A DNA stretch of 64,000 nucleotides from an uncultured bacterium (GTDB lineage Bacteria; Bacillota; Negativicutes; Veillonellales; Veillonellaceae), in the NCBI GenBank assembly GCA_905214495.1, contig CAJMLW010000002.1, positions 54,691 through 118,690 on the forward strand, in the 5' to 3' direction. The notes below the pieces were generated by a model. It worked only from the letters and a program-made list of their open reading frames with translations, searched no databases and was not told the origin of the DNA. The position numbers were made by a program, and so were the translations under genes. Shown here piece after piece: positions 33,858 through 43,515 of the stretch. Numbering within the stretch: the first letter of the stretch is position 1; each line of letters starts with the position of its first letter.

Positions 33858-34799
33858 ATGGCAGTAGATGTATCTAGAACACAAGATGTATATAAAGATG
33901 CGGGTCAAAGTGTCAATTTCACAACATTATTATTAAATCGTAAAGATCGCGATGCAGAATTAGAAGTTATTCAAGATATGGCGGATCGCATTCAAGCCAT
34001 TAAACGTTCTGTTAGTATTCGTGCTAATGGCGAAGGCTTGGGTATTGCTTTTGGCTTTAGCCGTAAAGCATGGGCTTATTTATTCCCTAATGCACCTGTA
34101 CCAAAAGAGTTAGAAGACTTCCAAGGTATTAAAGGTGACAAACAAGACGTGCCAGCTGTAGCGGCTGATTTGTTCTTACATGTACGTTCCAATGATGAAT
34201 CTGTTACATATACCGTAGTGGATCAAATCATGGAATTCTTACGTCCTATTACATCCGTAGTTGATGAAACTCATGGTTTCCATTATGAACAAGGTCGTGC
34301 CATTATCGATTTTGTTGATGGTACGGAAAATCCTGTAGGACAAGAAGCAGTAGAGTGGGGCGTTATCGGTGATGAAGACCCTGAATTCACTAATGGTTCT
34401 TATGCATTTGCACAAAAATATGAACACGACCTTGATGCTTGGCGCGCACTTCCTACAGAAATGCAAGAAAAATTCATTGGCCGTCGTAAATTCAGCGATA
34501 TTGAATTGGAAGATGATGAAAAAGATCCAGCAGCTCACAATGTAGTAGCTCAAGATAATCGCGATGATGAAGAACATAAAATCGTTCGTATGAATGTACC
34601 ATTTGCACAACCTGGTCAAGGTGTGCGTGGCACATATTTCATCGGCTATGCTCGTTACTGGGATGTAACGAAAACAATGCTTACAAACATGTTTACTCAA
34701 AACGATAAATTGTTAGATTATTCTAAACCTATTACAGGCATGCTATTCTTTATTCCATCCCTTGATACATTGGATGCTATTGCAGAAGGTGAATTATAA
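33858..34799 (+). CDS. DyP-type heme peroxidase
   Basis: Dye-decolourising-type peroxidase of 313 residues. The diagnostic motif IDFVDGTENP (GxxDG type) sits mid-protein, the proximal heme histidine is likely in PAAHNVVAQDNR, and the distal arginine region is in RGTYFIGYAR. It has the length and layout of the YfeX-like cytoplasmic branch; no Tat signal is seen at the N-terminus and no encapsulin gene adjoins. Start ATG follows TTAGGAGG. In an anaerobe it likely removes peroxide; its physiological reductant is unknown. Confidence 0.9.
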   Translation: MAVDVSRTQDVYKDAGQSVNFTTLLLNRKDRDAELEVIQDMADRIQAIKRSVSIRANGEGLGIAFGFSRKAWAYLFPNAPVPKELEDFQGIKGDKQDVPAVAADLFLHVRSNDESVTYTVVDQIMEFLRPITSVVDETHGFHYEQGRAIIDFVDGTENPVGQEAVEWGVIGDEDPEFTNGSYAFAQKYEHDLDAWRALPTEMQEKFIGRRKFSDIELEDDEKDPAAHNVVAQDNRDDEEHKIVRMNVPFAQPGQGVRGTYFIGYARYWDVTKTMLTNMFTQNDKLLDYSKPITGMLFFIPSLDTLDAIAEGEL

Positions 34800-34856
34800 T
34801 CGTTGTCTTTTGACGATATATATAATGATAAAATAATATGCAATAAAACCTATAGG

Positions 34857-34880
34857 AAGCGCCCTTTTAGGGCGCTTTTA
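34857..34880 (+). terminator. Rho-independent terminator
   Basis: AAGCGCCC (34857-34864) pairs with GGGCGCTT (34870-34877), followed by T residues. Confidence 0.88.
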
Positions 34881-34936
34881 TGCTATAATTAAAGAATATT
34901 ATTGATTCCATAGAATTTAGTTTGTAGAGGTTGCCC

Positions 34937-36436
34937 ATGAATTATACAAGTACACGTGGCACTGTTGCCGTAAATGAAACATATGCATTATTACATGGTT
35001 TGGCAGAGGATGGCGGTTTATACGTACCAGCTTTGTTCCCAACGAATTGCTTAAGCTATAACGACATTAAAGATAAATCTTACCAAGAGGTTGCTACTGT
35101 TGTATTAGCAAAATTATTTCCTTGCTTCTCCGAAGCACACCTTAAGGAAATGATTAACTCCGCTTACAGCGATGCAAACTTTAGCACTCGCGATATTGCG
35201 CCTTTACATTCTTTACTTGAAAAAGTATCCGTATTGGAACTATTCCACGGTCGTACACAAGCATTTAAAGATATGGCGCTTTCACTATTTCCATATTTAT
35301 TGGTAGCAGCGAAAGAAGCAGAAGGCGAAGATAAAGAGGTTCTTATCTTGACGGCTACATCTGGTGATACAGGTAAGGCTGCCCTTGAAGGTTTTAAGGA
35401 TGTACCTGGTACACATATTCAAGTATTCTATCCAACTGATGGCGTTAGCCCTATGCAAGCGGAACAAATGCAAAAGCAAGAAGGCGCTAATGTTAATGTA
35501 ACGGCTATTCATGGCAATTTTGATGACGCTCAACAATTCTTGAAACGTTTATTCGTCGATGCAGACACAGCAAAAGAAGTGGCTGAAAAAGGCGTTATGT
35601 TCTCTAGTGCGAACTCCATTAACATCGGCCGTTTGGCACCGCAAGTAGTATACTATGTGAATGCTTATGCTGAGCTTGTTGCACAAGGTGCTATCCATGA
35701 AGATGAAGCGTTTAATGTAGTGGTTCCAACAGGTAATTTTGGTAACATCTTGGCTGCTTACTATGCTAAAAAGATGGGGATTCCTATCGGTAAATTGATC
35801 TGTGCATCTAATCAAAATAATGTGCTTACTGATTTCTTCAGAACTGGTACATACGATATGAATCGTCCATTCTATACGACGATTTCTCCATCTATGGATA
35901 TTCTTGAGTCCTCTAACTTTGAACGTTTCTTGTACTATATCTCCGGTGAGGATAGTGAAAGAACAGCTCAATGGATGAAGGATTTGAAATCCACAGGTAA
36001 ATTATCTGTCAATGAAGAAGAATTTAAACGTGTACAAGCTAATTTCAGTGGTGCCTATGTAAATGACGAAGAAACAAAGGCCATTATTGAGCAAGTGTAT
36101 AACTCCTATGGCTATTTAATGGATCCTCATACAGCTGTTGCGATGGGCGTGTATATGAAAGAATTAGAAGCTCATCCAGAGGATGGTGCTCGTCATACAA
36201 TCATCGCATCTACTGCACATCCATTTAAATTCCCAACACCTATTTGTGAGGCCCTTGATATTAAGGTTGGTTCTACGCCTTATGAAAGCTTGGATAACAT
36301 CTCTGCTGTAACCGGTGTAGCATTCCCTAAACAATTGGCTGCGTTAAAGGCTAAATCATTACGCTTTACAAAAGCCATCGACAAAGAAAATATGAAACAA
36401 GAAATTCTAGATTTTGTCGATACATTCTCTAAATAA
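34937..36436 (+). CDS. thrC: Threonine synthase
   Basis: PLP enzyme converting phosphohomoserine to threonine. 499 residues, the long bacterial type. NYTSTRG and LAEDGGLYVP at the start, the Schiff-base lysine in HGRTQAFKDMALS, the phosphate-binding TATSGDTGKAALEGF, and VPTGNFGNILAAYYAK are intact. ATG 34937 is 6 nt after AGAGG; an upstream TTG at 34931 is not needed. Flanked by terminators, so transcribed alone. Confidence 0.94.
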   Translation: MNYTSTRGTVAVNETYALLHGLAEDGGLYVPALFPTNCLSYNDIKDKSYQEVATVVLAKLFPCFSEAHLKEMINSAYSDANFSTRDIAPLHSLLEKVSVLELFHGRTQAFKDMALSLFPYLLVAAKEAEGEDKEVLILTATSGDTGKAALEGFKDVPGTHIQVFYPTDGVSPMQAEQMQKQEGANVNVTAIHGNFDDAQQFLKRLFVDADTAKEVAEKGVMFSSANSINIGRLAPQVVYYVNAYAELVAQGAIHEDEAFNVVVPTGNFGNILAAYYAKKMGIPIGKLICASNQNNVLTDFFRTGTYDMNRPFYTTISPSMDILESSNFERFLYYISGEDSERTAQWMKDLKSTGKLSVNEEEFKRVQANFSGAYVNDEETKAIIEQVYNSYGYLMDPHTAVAMGVYMKELEAHPEDGARHTIIASTAHPFKFPTPICEALDIKVGSTPYESLDNISAVTGVAFPKQLAALKAKSLRFTKAIDKENMKQEILDFVDTFSK

Positions 36437-36443
36437 TACTATG

Positions 36444-36468
36444 CCGCCTCTCCTTGGAGGGGCGGTTT
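36444..36468 (+). terminator. Rho-independent terminator
   Basis: CCGCCTCTC (36444-36452) pairs with GAGGGGCGG (36457-36465), followed by TTTCG. Confidence 0.8.
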
Positions 36469-36517
36469 CGTATTGTATTGGTTATCGATATATTGTATTG
36501 ATGAGATAGGGGGATAT

Positions 36518-37405
36518 ATGGCGAAAAAAGGTTTAATTTATGCACTCCTTTCGGCACTATTGCTGAGTACCATGAATTTGTTCGTTAAGATGCTAGGATC
36601 TAATATTCCATCCGGAGAGATTGCTTTCTTTCGCGGATTATTTGGCACCATTGCTGTCCTTGTCGTTATGTATATGAAGGGTATCCGGTTTTCCACGGAG
36701 GACCGGGGACTGCTTGTTATGCGAGGTCTCTATGGCGGTTTTGGCATGGTGTGTAACTTTATAGCCTTGGTACATATGAAGATGTCTGATGCTACCATAT
36801 TGTTTCAAACATCGGGAATTTTCGTGTTTATCTTTAGTGCCTTTTTCCTTAAGGAGCGCGTTCCGAAGGGCGCTGGTAAATGGCTTATCTTAATCTTCAT
36901 AGCCGTAATGGTTATGGTTAATCCATTTAGTTATGGCGGATTTACTTGGTATGCCTTAGTTGCCATCTTAGGTGCAGCGTTATCTGCCGCTGCGTATACA
37001 ACAATTCGCTCCATTAGTAAGCATGGACAACATAGTAATTTTGAAATCATGGCTTATTTCTTAATTACCGGAATGATTGCGGGCCTTGTGACGACAGATG
37101 GATTTGTTATGCCTCAAGGTCAAGAATGGCTAATTATTACTGCTATTGGCGGTATAACCGTAGTGGCACAATTCTTCTTGACGGGTGCTTTTATTACAAC
37201 GAATGCTGTTGTAGCTCAATTCTTGCAATATGTAGGCGTATTCATTAGCTCATTCTATGGATTTTTATTCTTTGGTGAAAGTCTATCCATTGAAACTGTG
37301 GGGGCTGGCATTGCCATGTTTGTGGCGTCCGTTATGTTGGCACGATTAAAAGAGCAAGATGGACCTATTCGGGCAGGCAAAATTATAGAGGAAAAAACAA
37401 AATAA
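36518..37405 (+). CDS. EamA/DMT-family permease
   Basis: Inner-membrane transporter of 295 residues with ten hydrophobic segments in two EamA halves (start GLIYALLSALLLSTMNLFVK; second half GFTWYALVAILGAALSAAAY). The pattern SGEIAFFRGLFGTIAV with MKMSDATILFQTSGIFVFIF is typical of the drug/metabolite transporter superfamily. ATG 36518 follows TAGGGGGAT; the earlier in-frame ATG at 36473 overlaps the previous terminator region. Substrate unknown. Confidence 0.85.
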   Translation: MAKKGLIYALLSALLLSTMNLFVKMLGSNIPSGEIAFFRGLFGTIAVLVVMYMKGIRFSTEDRGLLVMRGLYGGFGMVCNFIALVHMKMSDATILFQTSGIFVFIFSAFFLKERVPKGAGKWLILIFIAVMVMVNPFSYGGFTWYALVAILGAALSAAAYTTIRSISKHGQHSNFEIMAYFLITGMIAGLVTTDGFVMPQGQEWLIITAIGGITVVAQFFLTGAFITTNAVVAQFLQYVGVFISSFYGFLFFGESLSIETVGAGIAMFVASVMLARLKEQDGPIRAGKIIEEKTK

Positions 37406-37442
37406 ATGTCGAATACTATATAAGTAGTATTGGTGCATAATT

Positions 37443-37490
37443 AAGATGCGACCATCAATTAGGGATGTTATTGTATGGTTGCATCTTTTG
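37443..37490 (+). terminator. Terminator after the EamA gene
   Basis: AAGATGCGACCAT (37443-37455) pairs with ATGGTTGCATCTT (37475-37487), one G-U pair, then TTTTGG. It shows that the OLD gene starts after it. Confidence 0.8.
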
Positions 37491-37508
37491 GTATATTGTA
37501 GGAGTGTG

Positions 37509-39209
37509 ATGGCTATGTTTATGGAGTGGATTAAAATTGAGAATTACCGTAATATCGTAGATGTTGAACTACACTTTCACAATGATATCAATTACTTTGT
37601 AGGCGAAAATGCAGTGGGAAAATCCAATTTTCTTGACCTCTTAGAGCAAATGATGAATGCACGAGGTTTTCAAGAAAGTGACTTTGCTGATGTACATAGA
37701 CCGATACGCATTGAGTGTAAAATGTCCTTTTCTGAGCTCACTACATCATTTCAGGATATGATTGGTCCAGAAGATGGCATGTATCTACGCCTTGAACAAG
37801 TGGTACAAGAGGTATATCCACGACTCTATAAGGTGGATGGAGAAAAATTGACACCGATACCATTGTATATGTTGCGACATACAATATATATGTGTCATCG
37901 CGATACATCGGAGGCGGAACTTTATTCCATTCCTACATTGGTGTATATGGAACTGGGGAAACAGCTAGTTAACTATCTGCCTAAGACTGGATTGACATCA
38001 GATAATGCCATCGCATTAGATAGCTTTATCAATGTAAGAATGGGGCTTGATCCCGAATGTGTTCTTAATATTCAGCGTCTTGTAGAACTATTAACATCTT
38101 CTACAGAGGCAAACTTAATTCATAAGTATTCCATAGATAATGTACGCCTTATCATGGCGGTAGCGCTAAAAATTTTGGCTCAAATTTACATGAAGGTGCA
38201 CAGTGCATCCTCCAATTTAGAATCATTGCTCGTGTATGACAGTGAAGGCCGTCGATTTTTACCTGTCTTTATCAGCGTAGATGAGCCGGAATTGCATTTG
38301 AGTCCTTATTTGCAACGAGCCGTATTAAACTATTATCGTCAAATTGCGACCAATGAAAATGCTGAATTTTTAGCATTAATTAAACAGTTATTTCAAATTG
38401 ATGGACTATTGGGTCAATTATTTGTGGTAACTCATAGTACCGATGCATTGGTAGACGATTATCGTCATATTATACGCATGTATCGTGATGAAACGGGTCT
38501 CGTTCGCGCAGCATGCGGGGTCACATTTAAATTTGCTCGCGAAGTAGAGAAACATTTGATTATGCATTTTCCTGAAGCGAAGGAAGCCCTCTATGCACGT
38601 TGTATCATCTTGGTGGAAGGAGAAACTGAATATGGTAGTTTTGCAGGCATTGCCAAAAAGCTAAATGTTGATTTTGATTACTTTGGTATTTGTCTTATCA
38701 ATGCTCGTGGTGAGTCATCTATCAGCAAACTCCATAAATTATTTAAAAGCTTTGCCATTCCTACGGTGGCATTGTATGACCGAGATGTAATGGATAAGCA
38801 TAGTAAGAAACATGCTAATATATTTTACACGGACGAAATTTGTTTTGAAATGGATGTAGTATCGCATCTAATTCATCACCACCATCGGGATATATTGGAT
38901 ACGATTGTACAAGATATCATTGATACCGGTAGAGGGATGGTGACGAAGGATATGGCTCGTCGTGGCTTTTCTAAGTTGGGTGTAGATGACCGCCAAGCTG
39001 TACAGCGTTGTTTGAAAAATATTAAGGCGAAAGATATAGAAACATTACTGTTGTATTATTTCTCTTGGTTTTATAGTAATAAAGGTGTTATTGTGGGCCG
39101 TAGAATTGCACACTATATACCTAAGCATGTGGTTCCACCAGTATTTATTGCAGTTATTGAAAGAGCTAAGGAATTATCGCTTGAATCGTCTGTTATCAAA
39201 ATAGGGTGA
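37509..39209 (+). CDS. OLD-family ATPase with TOPRIM nuclease domain
   Basis: 566-residue ATP-dependent nuclease candidate. The N-terminal ABC-type ATPase has WIKIENYRNI, Walker A GENAVGKS (32-39), Walker B FISVDEPELHLSP with Asp258-Glu259, and the H-loop VVTHSTDAL. The C-terminal TOPRIM domain has the metal glutamate Glu370 in ILVEGETEYG and the DRD pair (Asp424, Asp426) in LYDRDVMD. This is the order of OLD proteins (overcoming lysogenization defect). No UvrD-like helicase adjoins, so it is the solitary class rather than Gabija. ATG 37509 follows GTAGGAG. A phage-defence role is possible, but solitary OLDs also serve in repair. Confidence 0.85.
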   Translation: MAMFMEWIKIENYRNIVDVELHFHNDINYFVGENAVGKSNFLDLLEQMMNARGFQESDFADVHRPIRIECKMSFSELTTSFQDMIGPEDGMYLRLEQVVQEVYPRLYKVDGEKLTPIPLYMLRHTIYMCHRDTSEAELYSIPTLVYMELGKQLVNYLPKTGLTSDNAIALDSFINVRMGLDPECVLNIQRLVELLTSSTEANLIHKYSIDNVRLIMAVALKILAQIYMKVHSASSNLESLLVYDSEGRRFLPVFISVDEPELHLSPYLQRAVLNYYRQIATNENAEFLALIKQLFQIDGLLGQLFVVTHSTDALVDDYRHIIRMYRDETGLVRAACGVTFKFAREVEKHLIMHFPEAKEALYARCIILVEGETEYGSFAGIAKKLNVDFDYFGICLINARGESSISKLHKLFKSFAIPTVALYDRDVMDKHSKKHANIFYTDEICFEMDVVSHLIHHHHRDILDTIVQDIIDTGRGMVTKDMARRGFSKLGVDDRQAVQRCLKNIKAKDIETLLLYYFSWFYSNKGVIVGRRIAHYIPKHVVPPVFIAVIERAKELSLESSVIKIG

Positions 39210-39334
39210 TAAGCATATCAAAAACTTTCAATTAACTATATTGAAAAATATTGATATAAATAAGGTTTTCTTTTATGATATATAAGGTTAATCTGACTGG
39301 AATGAATTTAAATATGAGTGAGTAGGAGTTAGAC

Positions 39335-39802
39335 ATGAAAGAATTTATCAAAGAGTTTAAAGAGTTCGCATTCAAAGGGAACATGATGGACCTCGCTGTA
39401 GGTATGATTATTGGTGCAGCTTTCACAGCATTAGTGAATTCTGTAGTTAGTAATTTATTCATGCCTTTGATCAGTTTGTTCACAGGTGGTATTGATTTCA
39501 GCAATCTATATTTGCCATTGAGTGCAGGATCTAAGGAGGCATTTATGAATGGTGCTGATATTGCAACAGCTCGCGCTGCCGGTGCTGTATTGCCTTACGG
39601 TACATTTATTACGGATCTCATTCAATTCTTAATCTTAGCATTTGTTGTATTCTTAATGATTCGCGCGTTGACGAAGCTAATGCAAAGTGCTAAGAAAGAA
39701 GCTGAAGAAGCACCAGCAACTACAAAAGAATGTCCATTCTGTAAAACAGAAATCAATATTGATGCAGTTAAATGTCCTAACTGTACATCTGATTTGAAAT
39801 AA
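39335..39802 (+). CDS. mscL: Large-conductance mechanosensitive channel MscL with zinc ribbon
   Basis: Membrane channel opened by tension to release solutes on hypo-osmotic shock. 155 residues: the amphipathic N-terminal helix KEFIKEFKEFAFKGNMMDLA, the pore segment VGMIIGAAFTALVNSVV, and the second membrane helix FLILAFVVFLMIRAL. The periplasmic loop contains an Ala-rich insert. After the cytoplasmic helix a four-cysteine zinc ribbon is appended (Cys133, Cys136, Cys147, Cys150 in CPFC and CPNC). Start ATG follows GTAGGAGTT. Own terminator. Confidence 0.94.
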   Translation: MKEFIKEFKEFAFKGNMMDLAVGMIIGAAFTALVNSVVSNLFMPLISLFTGGIDFSNLYLPLSAGSKEAFMNGADIATARAAGAVLPYGTFITDLIQFLILAFVVFLMIRALTKLMQSAKKEAEEAPATTKECPFCKTEINIDAVKCPNCTSDLK

Positions 39803-39815
39803 TCAACACGCCAAG

Positions 39816-39855
39816 AAAGAGTTCTAGGAGCACAACGCTTTTAGGACTCTTTTTG
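39816..39855 (+). terminator. Rho-independent terminator
   Basis: AAAGAGTTCTA (39816-39826) pairs with TAGGACTCTTT (39842-39852), one G-U pair, followed by T residues. Confidence 0.85.
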
Positions 39856-39982
39856 TTTGAAGTTAGCTATGAATTTTGGTAAATTTCCGATTATAGGATA
39901 CAATATAGATACATAGATTTTTTGTTGTAAATCATATGCTGTGTAAGCAGTAGAAACTATATAGTGAAGGGATGAAATCATT

Positions 39983-40957
39983 ATGGAACGTAAACCGTTA
40001 GTAGTAGTACCGGGCTTGGTACGACGCGATGCCATCGAGTATTTAAAGAAGCATGTGGACGTACGTCAATGGACGGAAAAAACTAAAATGCCTAGAGATG
40101 TTTTAAAGGAATGGTTACGCGATGCGGATGGATTGTGGTCTATCAATTCTATATCGGTTGATGCAGATCTTGTGAAAGACGCTCCTAATTTAAAGGTCAT
40201 TGCACAGGCCTCAGTAGGTTATGATAATGTAAAAATTGATGAACTTACAGCTGCAGGAATTCCTTACGGCAATACGCCAGGTGTTCTAAATGAAACCGTA
40301 GCAGAACTCGCATTCACATTGATTGCTACGGCGAGTCGTCGCATTATTGAAAATGCAGCCTTTGTAAAAAATGGTCGTTGGGCTGAACGTCCTTCTAATA
40401 TTAAGGGCTTTGATTTGAGTCGTCGCACATTGGGTATCATTGGTATGGGCGCCATTGGTATTTCTATTTCTCGGCGTGCTCGTGCCTTTGGTATGACCGT
40501 TGTATATCATAATCGCCATCAACGTAATGACGATACATTGTATAGAACAACGTATATGGAATTAGATGAGCTACTTGCTACGAGTGATGTGGTATGCATT
40601 ATGGCCCCACTTACGGATGAAACGTATCATATGTGCGATGCCGAGTTCTTTAAGAAAATGAAAAAGACCGCATTGTTTGTCAATGTAGGTCGTGGTGCCA
40701 TCGTTGATACCGATGCACTCATCGATGCCCTTAAAACCGGTGAAATCGACTATGCTGCTCTCGATGTAACAGATCCAGAACCACTACCGGCAAATCATCC
40801 GTTGTTGAGCATTGATAATTGTTTAATTGTTCCTCATATTGGTTCTTATACAGATCGTACGCGATATGATATGTCCATGTTGACAGCGAATAATATCATT
40901 GCTGGTGTTCATAAAAAAACTCTACAAACATGTGTTAATGAAGAGGTGAATTATTAA
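39983..40957 (+). CDS. D-isomer 2-hydroxyacid dehydrogenase
   Basis: NAD(P)-dependent oxidoreductase of 324 residues that reduces a 2-keto acid to a D-hydroxy acid. Cofactor loop LGIIGMGAIGISISRRA; catalytic arginine in NVGRGAIVDT, glutamate in VTDPEPLP and histidine in VPHIGS. ASVGYDNV and NTPGVLNETVAELAF are substrate-domain signatures. It resembles glyoxylate/hydroxypyruvate reductases more than D-lactate dehydrogenase, but substrate is not settled; serine-forming phosphoglycerate dehydrogenase is less likely because the C-terminal regulatory domains are absent. Confidence 0.88.
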   Translation: MERKPLVVVPGLVRRDAIEYLKKHVDVRQWTEKTKMPRDVLKEWLRDADGLWSINSISVDADLVKDAPNLKVIAQASVGYDNVKIDELTAAGIPYGNTPGVLNETVAELAFTLIATASRRIIENAAFVKNGRWAERPSNIKGFDLSRRTLGIIGMGAIGISISRRARAFGMTVVYHNRHQRNDDTLYRTTYMELDELLATSDVVCIMAPLTDETYHMCDAEFFKKMKKTALFVNVGRGAIVDTDALIDALKTGEIDYAALDVTDPEPLPANHPLLSIDNCLIVPHIGSYTDRTRYDMSMLTANNIIAGVHKKTLQTCVNEEVNY

Positions 40958-41020
40958 ATGTGCGGTCCTATATAAAATATGGTAAAATAAAAGAATATTT
41001 ATCGTATGGAGGTTGTAACG

Positions 41021-42709
41021 TTGGAACATAAAGATACTGAACAAACTGTAGCTCCTGAAGAAGTTGTATCCATTAACTTTATCGAAGCTGAAATAAATAA
41101 AGATAATGAGGAAGGCGTATACGGTGGCCGTGTACATACGCGATTCCCACCAGAACCAAATGGGTATTTACATATCGGTCATGCTAAGTCTATTTGCCTT
41201 AACTTTGGCTTAGGTGAAGAATATAAAGGCTTAACCAATTTACGCTTTGATGACACAAATCCAGAAAAGGAAGATGTGGAATATGTAAATTCCATTAAAG
41301 AAGACGTGGAATGGCTTGGATTCAATTGGGATGGCGACGTACGCTATGCATCTGATTACTTTGGCAAAATGTATGATTATGCCAAAAAGCTTATCACTTT
41401 GGGTAAGGCTTATGTAGATGATCAAACAGCAGAAGAAATCCGTCAAACGCGTGGCGATTTCTCTACGCCAGGTACAAACAGCCCATATCGCGATCGTTCT
41501 GTAGAAGAAAATTTAAAACTCTTTGAAGAAATGAAAGAGGGTAAATATAAGGATGGCGAAAAGGTGTTGCGCGCCAAAATTGATATGGCAGACCCTAATA
41601 TCGTCATGCGCGATCCTGTATTGTATCGTATTGTAAATGCTGCTCATCATCGTACAGGCTCTGAATGGAGCATTTATCCAATGTACGACTTTGCACATCC
41701 TATCGAGGATGCTATTGAACGCATTACCCATTCAGTATGTACTTTGGAGTTTGAAGTGCATCGCCCATTGTATAATTGGGTTCTCGAAGACTGGGAAGAC
41801 ACTGAAAAACCTCGCCAAATCGAGTTCGCTCGTTTAAATGTAACAAAAATGGTTATGTCTAAACGTAAATTGCGTGCTCTCGTAGAGGCTGGCCTCGTAT
41901 CCGGTTGGGATGATCCTCGTATGCCTACTATTTCTGGCTTGCGCCGTCGTGGCTATACACCAGAAGCCATCCGTGATTTCTGCGACCGCATTGGTGTCGC
42001 TAAGGCGGATAGCACTGTAGATATTGCATTGCTTGAATTCTGTATTCGTGAAGATTTGAAATTAAAAGCTCCACGTCCAATGGTTGTCATCGATCCTGTT
42101 AAGGTTATTATCGATAATTATCCAGAAGGTCAAACAGAACCTTGTGTGGTTGAAAATAATCCAGAAAATGAAGAACTCGGTACTCGTGAAGTTATGTTTG
42201 GTCGCGAAATTTATATTGAGCGCGCCGACTTTATGGAAGAACCGGTTAAGAAATTCTTCCGCTTGGCTCCGGGGAAAGAAGTACGCTTAAAAGGTGCTTA
42301 TTTCATTACTTGCCAATCTGTTGTAAAGGATAAAAACGGTACCATTACCGAAATCCATTGTACCTATGACCCTGAAACGAAGAGCGGCAGTGGTTGCACA
42401 CGTAAGGTAAAGGGGACATTGCATTGGGTTGAGGCTTCTACGGCTGTAGATATTGAAACTCGTTTATATGATTACTTGCTTAAAGAAGAATCCGATGGTA
42501 AAGACTTCTTAGCTGATTTTAATCATGAATCGTTACAAGTTATGCACAGTAAAGGTGAAGAAAGCCTTGCTAATACTGTTCCTGGCGATAGATTCCAATT
42601 CTTGCGCCAAGGTTATTTCGTAACTGATAAGGATAGCACTGCCGATCATATTGTGGTAAACCGCATCGTAGGTTTACGTGATACATGGGCAAAACAACAA
42701 AAGAAATAG
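41021..42709 (+). CDS. glnS: Glutaminyl-tRNA synthetase
   Basis: Charges tRNA-Gln directly with glutamine. 562 residues, class I: HIGH motif in RFPPEPNGYLHIGHAKS and KMSKS-type VMSKRKL; LRFDDTNPEKE is the amino-acid site. The start is probably TTG 41021, 8 nt after GGAGG at 41008-41012; the ATG at 41006 overlaps that ribosome binding site and has none of its own. GlnRS is absent from many Firmicutes, which use amidated Glu-tRNA, so its presence agrees with Negativicutes. Confidence 0.94.
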   Translation: MEHKDTEQTVAPEEVVSINFIEAEINKDNEEGVYGGRVHTRFPPEPNGYLHIGHAKSICLNFGLGEEYKGLTNLRFDDTNPEKEDVEYVNSIKEDVEWLGFNWDGDVRYASDYFGKMYDYAKKLITLGKAYVDDQTAEEIRQTRGDFSTPGTNSPYRDRSVEENLKLFEEMKEGKYKDGEKVLRAKIDMADPNIVMRDPVLYRIVNAAHHRTGSEWSIYPMYDFAHPIEDAIERITHSVCTLEFEVHRPLYNWVLEDWEDTEKPRQIEFARLNVTKMVMSKRKLRALVEAGLVSGWDDPRMPTISGLRRRGYTPEAIRDFCDRIGVAKADSTVDIALLEFCIREDLKLKAPRPMVVIDPVKVIIDNYPEGQTEPCVVENNPENEELGTREVMFGREIYIERADFMEEPVKKFFRLAPGKEVRLKGAYFITCQSVVKDKNGTITEIHCTYDPETKSGSGCTRKVKGTLHWVEASTAVDIETRLYDYLLKEESDGKDFLADFNHESLQVMHSKGEESLANTVPGDRFQFLRQGYFVTDKDSTADHIVVNRIVGLRDTWAKQQKK

Positions 42710-42719
42710 TTGTGATTAT

Positions 42720-42744
42720 ACCGCCCCTTTAAGGGGCGGTTTTG
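42720..42744 (+). terminator. Rho-independent terminator
   Basis: ACCGCCCC (42720-42727) pairs with GGGGCGGT (42733-42740), followed by TTTG. It lies only 19 bp before the next start codon. Confidence 0.88.
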
Positions 42745-42758
42745 TTTAGGAGAAAACT

Positions 42759-43385
42759 ATGAAATCGATGATAGCTTTAGCTCTCGCTGGTGTTGTAGCG
42801 ATGAGCACACCTGTACTTGTTGAGGCGGCTAATATTAATGCTAGTAAATATGCAGCTGCATATGGAACGTATAATGGTATGAAACTTAACGAAGGTGTTA
42901 CGATTTATGCCAATGCGCCAAAAGCGTTATTCGCCGGCGCAGGTAAAACCGATGTAAAAACCGCTCTTATGCAAGCTGGTGCCAGCCGTGCCGAAGTATA
43001 TATGCTTAATGTAAAACGAGAAAATGAAATGAATTACGCTGTATTTGCAAATGTGGTCGTAGGTAGTAAACATAATCTTGTTAATACAAAGCATGTGAGC
43101 GCTGATGCTAGCGACGTCGGTAATTTGGTGGCATCTATCAATGGAGGCAAAGCTACTGAGCTAGGCCAATACCAAGTAGTGACACCTTTGTCTAAGCATA
43201 ATAAAGCATATGTAGGTGCACTAAAATATACAAGTAAAGATAATAATAATTCTTATAATGAGATTCTTCATGTTGCTGTTTCTGAAAGTAAATATGAGGG
43301 CCCTAATGTGCGATTTATCGCTATAGATGAAGAGAGTGATGCTAAAGTATTTCCTCGCGTGAATAACTTGCTAACTGGTAAATAA
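42759..43385 (+). CDS. Exported protein of unknown function
   Basis: 208 residues with a clear signal peptide (KSMIALALAGVVAMSTPVLVEA, only partly needed here) cleaved near ALVEA/AN around residue 24. The mature part is beta-rich and soluble, rich in Lys and Asn, ending VFPRVNNLLTGK. Located probably in the periplasm. The start follows TTAGGAG and lies directly behind the glnS terminator. No family is recognised. Confidence 0.72.
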   Translation: MKSMIALALAGVVAMSTPVLVEAANINASKYAAAYGTYNGMKLNEGVTIYANAPKALFAGAGKTDVKTALMQAGASRAEVYMLNVKRENEMNYAVFANVVVGSKHNLVNTKHVSADASDVGNLVASINGGKATELGQYQVVTPLSKHNKAYVGALKYTSKDNNNSYNEILHVAVSESKYEGPNVRFIAIDEESDAKVFPRVNNLLTGK

Positions 43386-43417
43386 TAAATAATTATTGAA
43401 ATAAATTATCAATTATC

Positions 43418-43446
43418 TTGACAATATTTCTCATCAAGAGTACTAT
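43418..43446 (+). promoter_or_regulatory. Promoter of the DUF3793-flavodoxin operon
   Basis: TTGACA (43418-43423), a 17-bp spacer and TACTAT (43441-43446). Just upstream, ATTGA and TCAAT flank 9 bp (about 43395-43413), an inverted repeat that might bind a regulator such as a Fur-family protein; this is a guess. Confidence 0.7.
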
Positions 43447-43515
43447 GTGTATATAGTAATCGATCTCAAGAAATGAGACGGATTCTATATAGATATGCAA
43501 CAGGCAGGTACGACT

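Noticed and set aside
37446..37508. Upstream start for the OLD protein
   Set aside because: This segment is the terminator hairpin of the preceding gene and encodes no family sequence.
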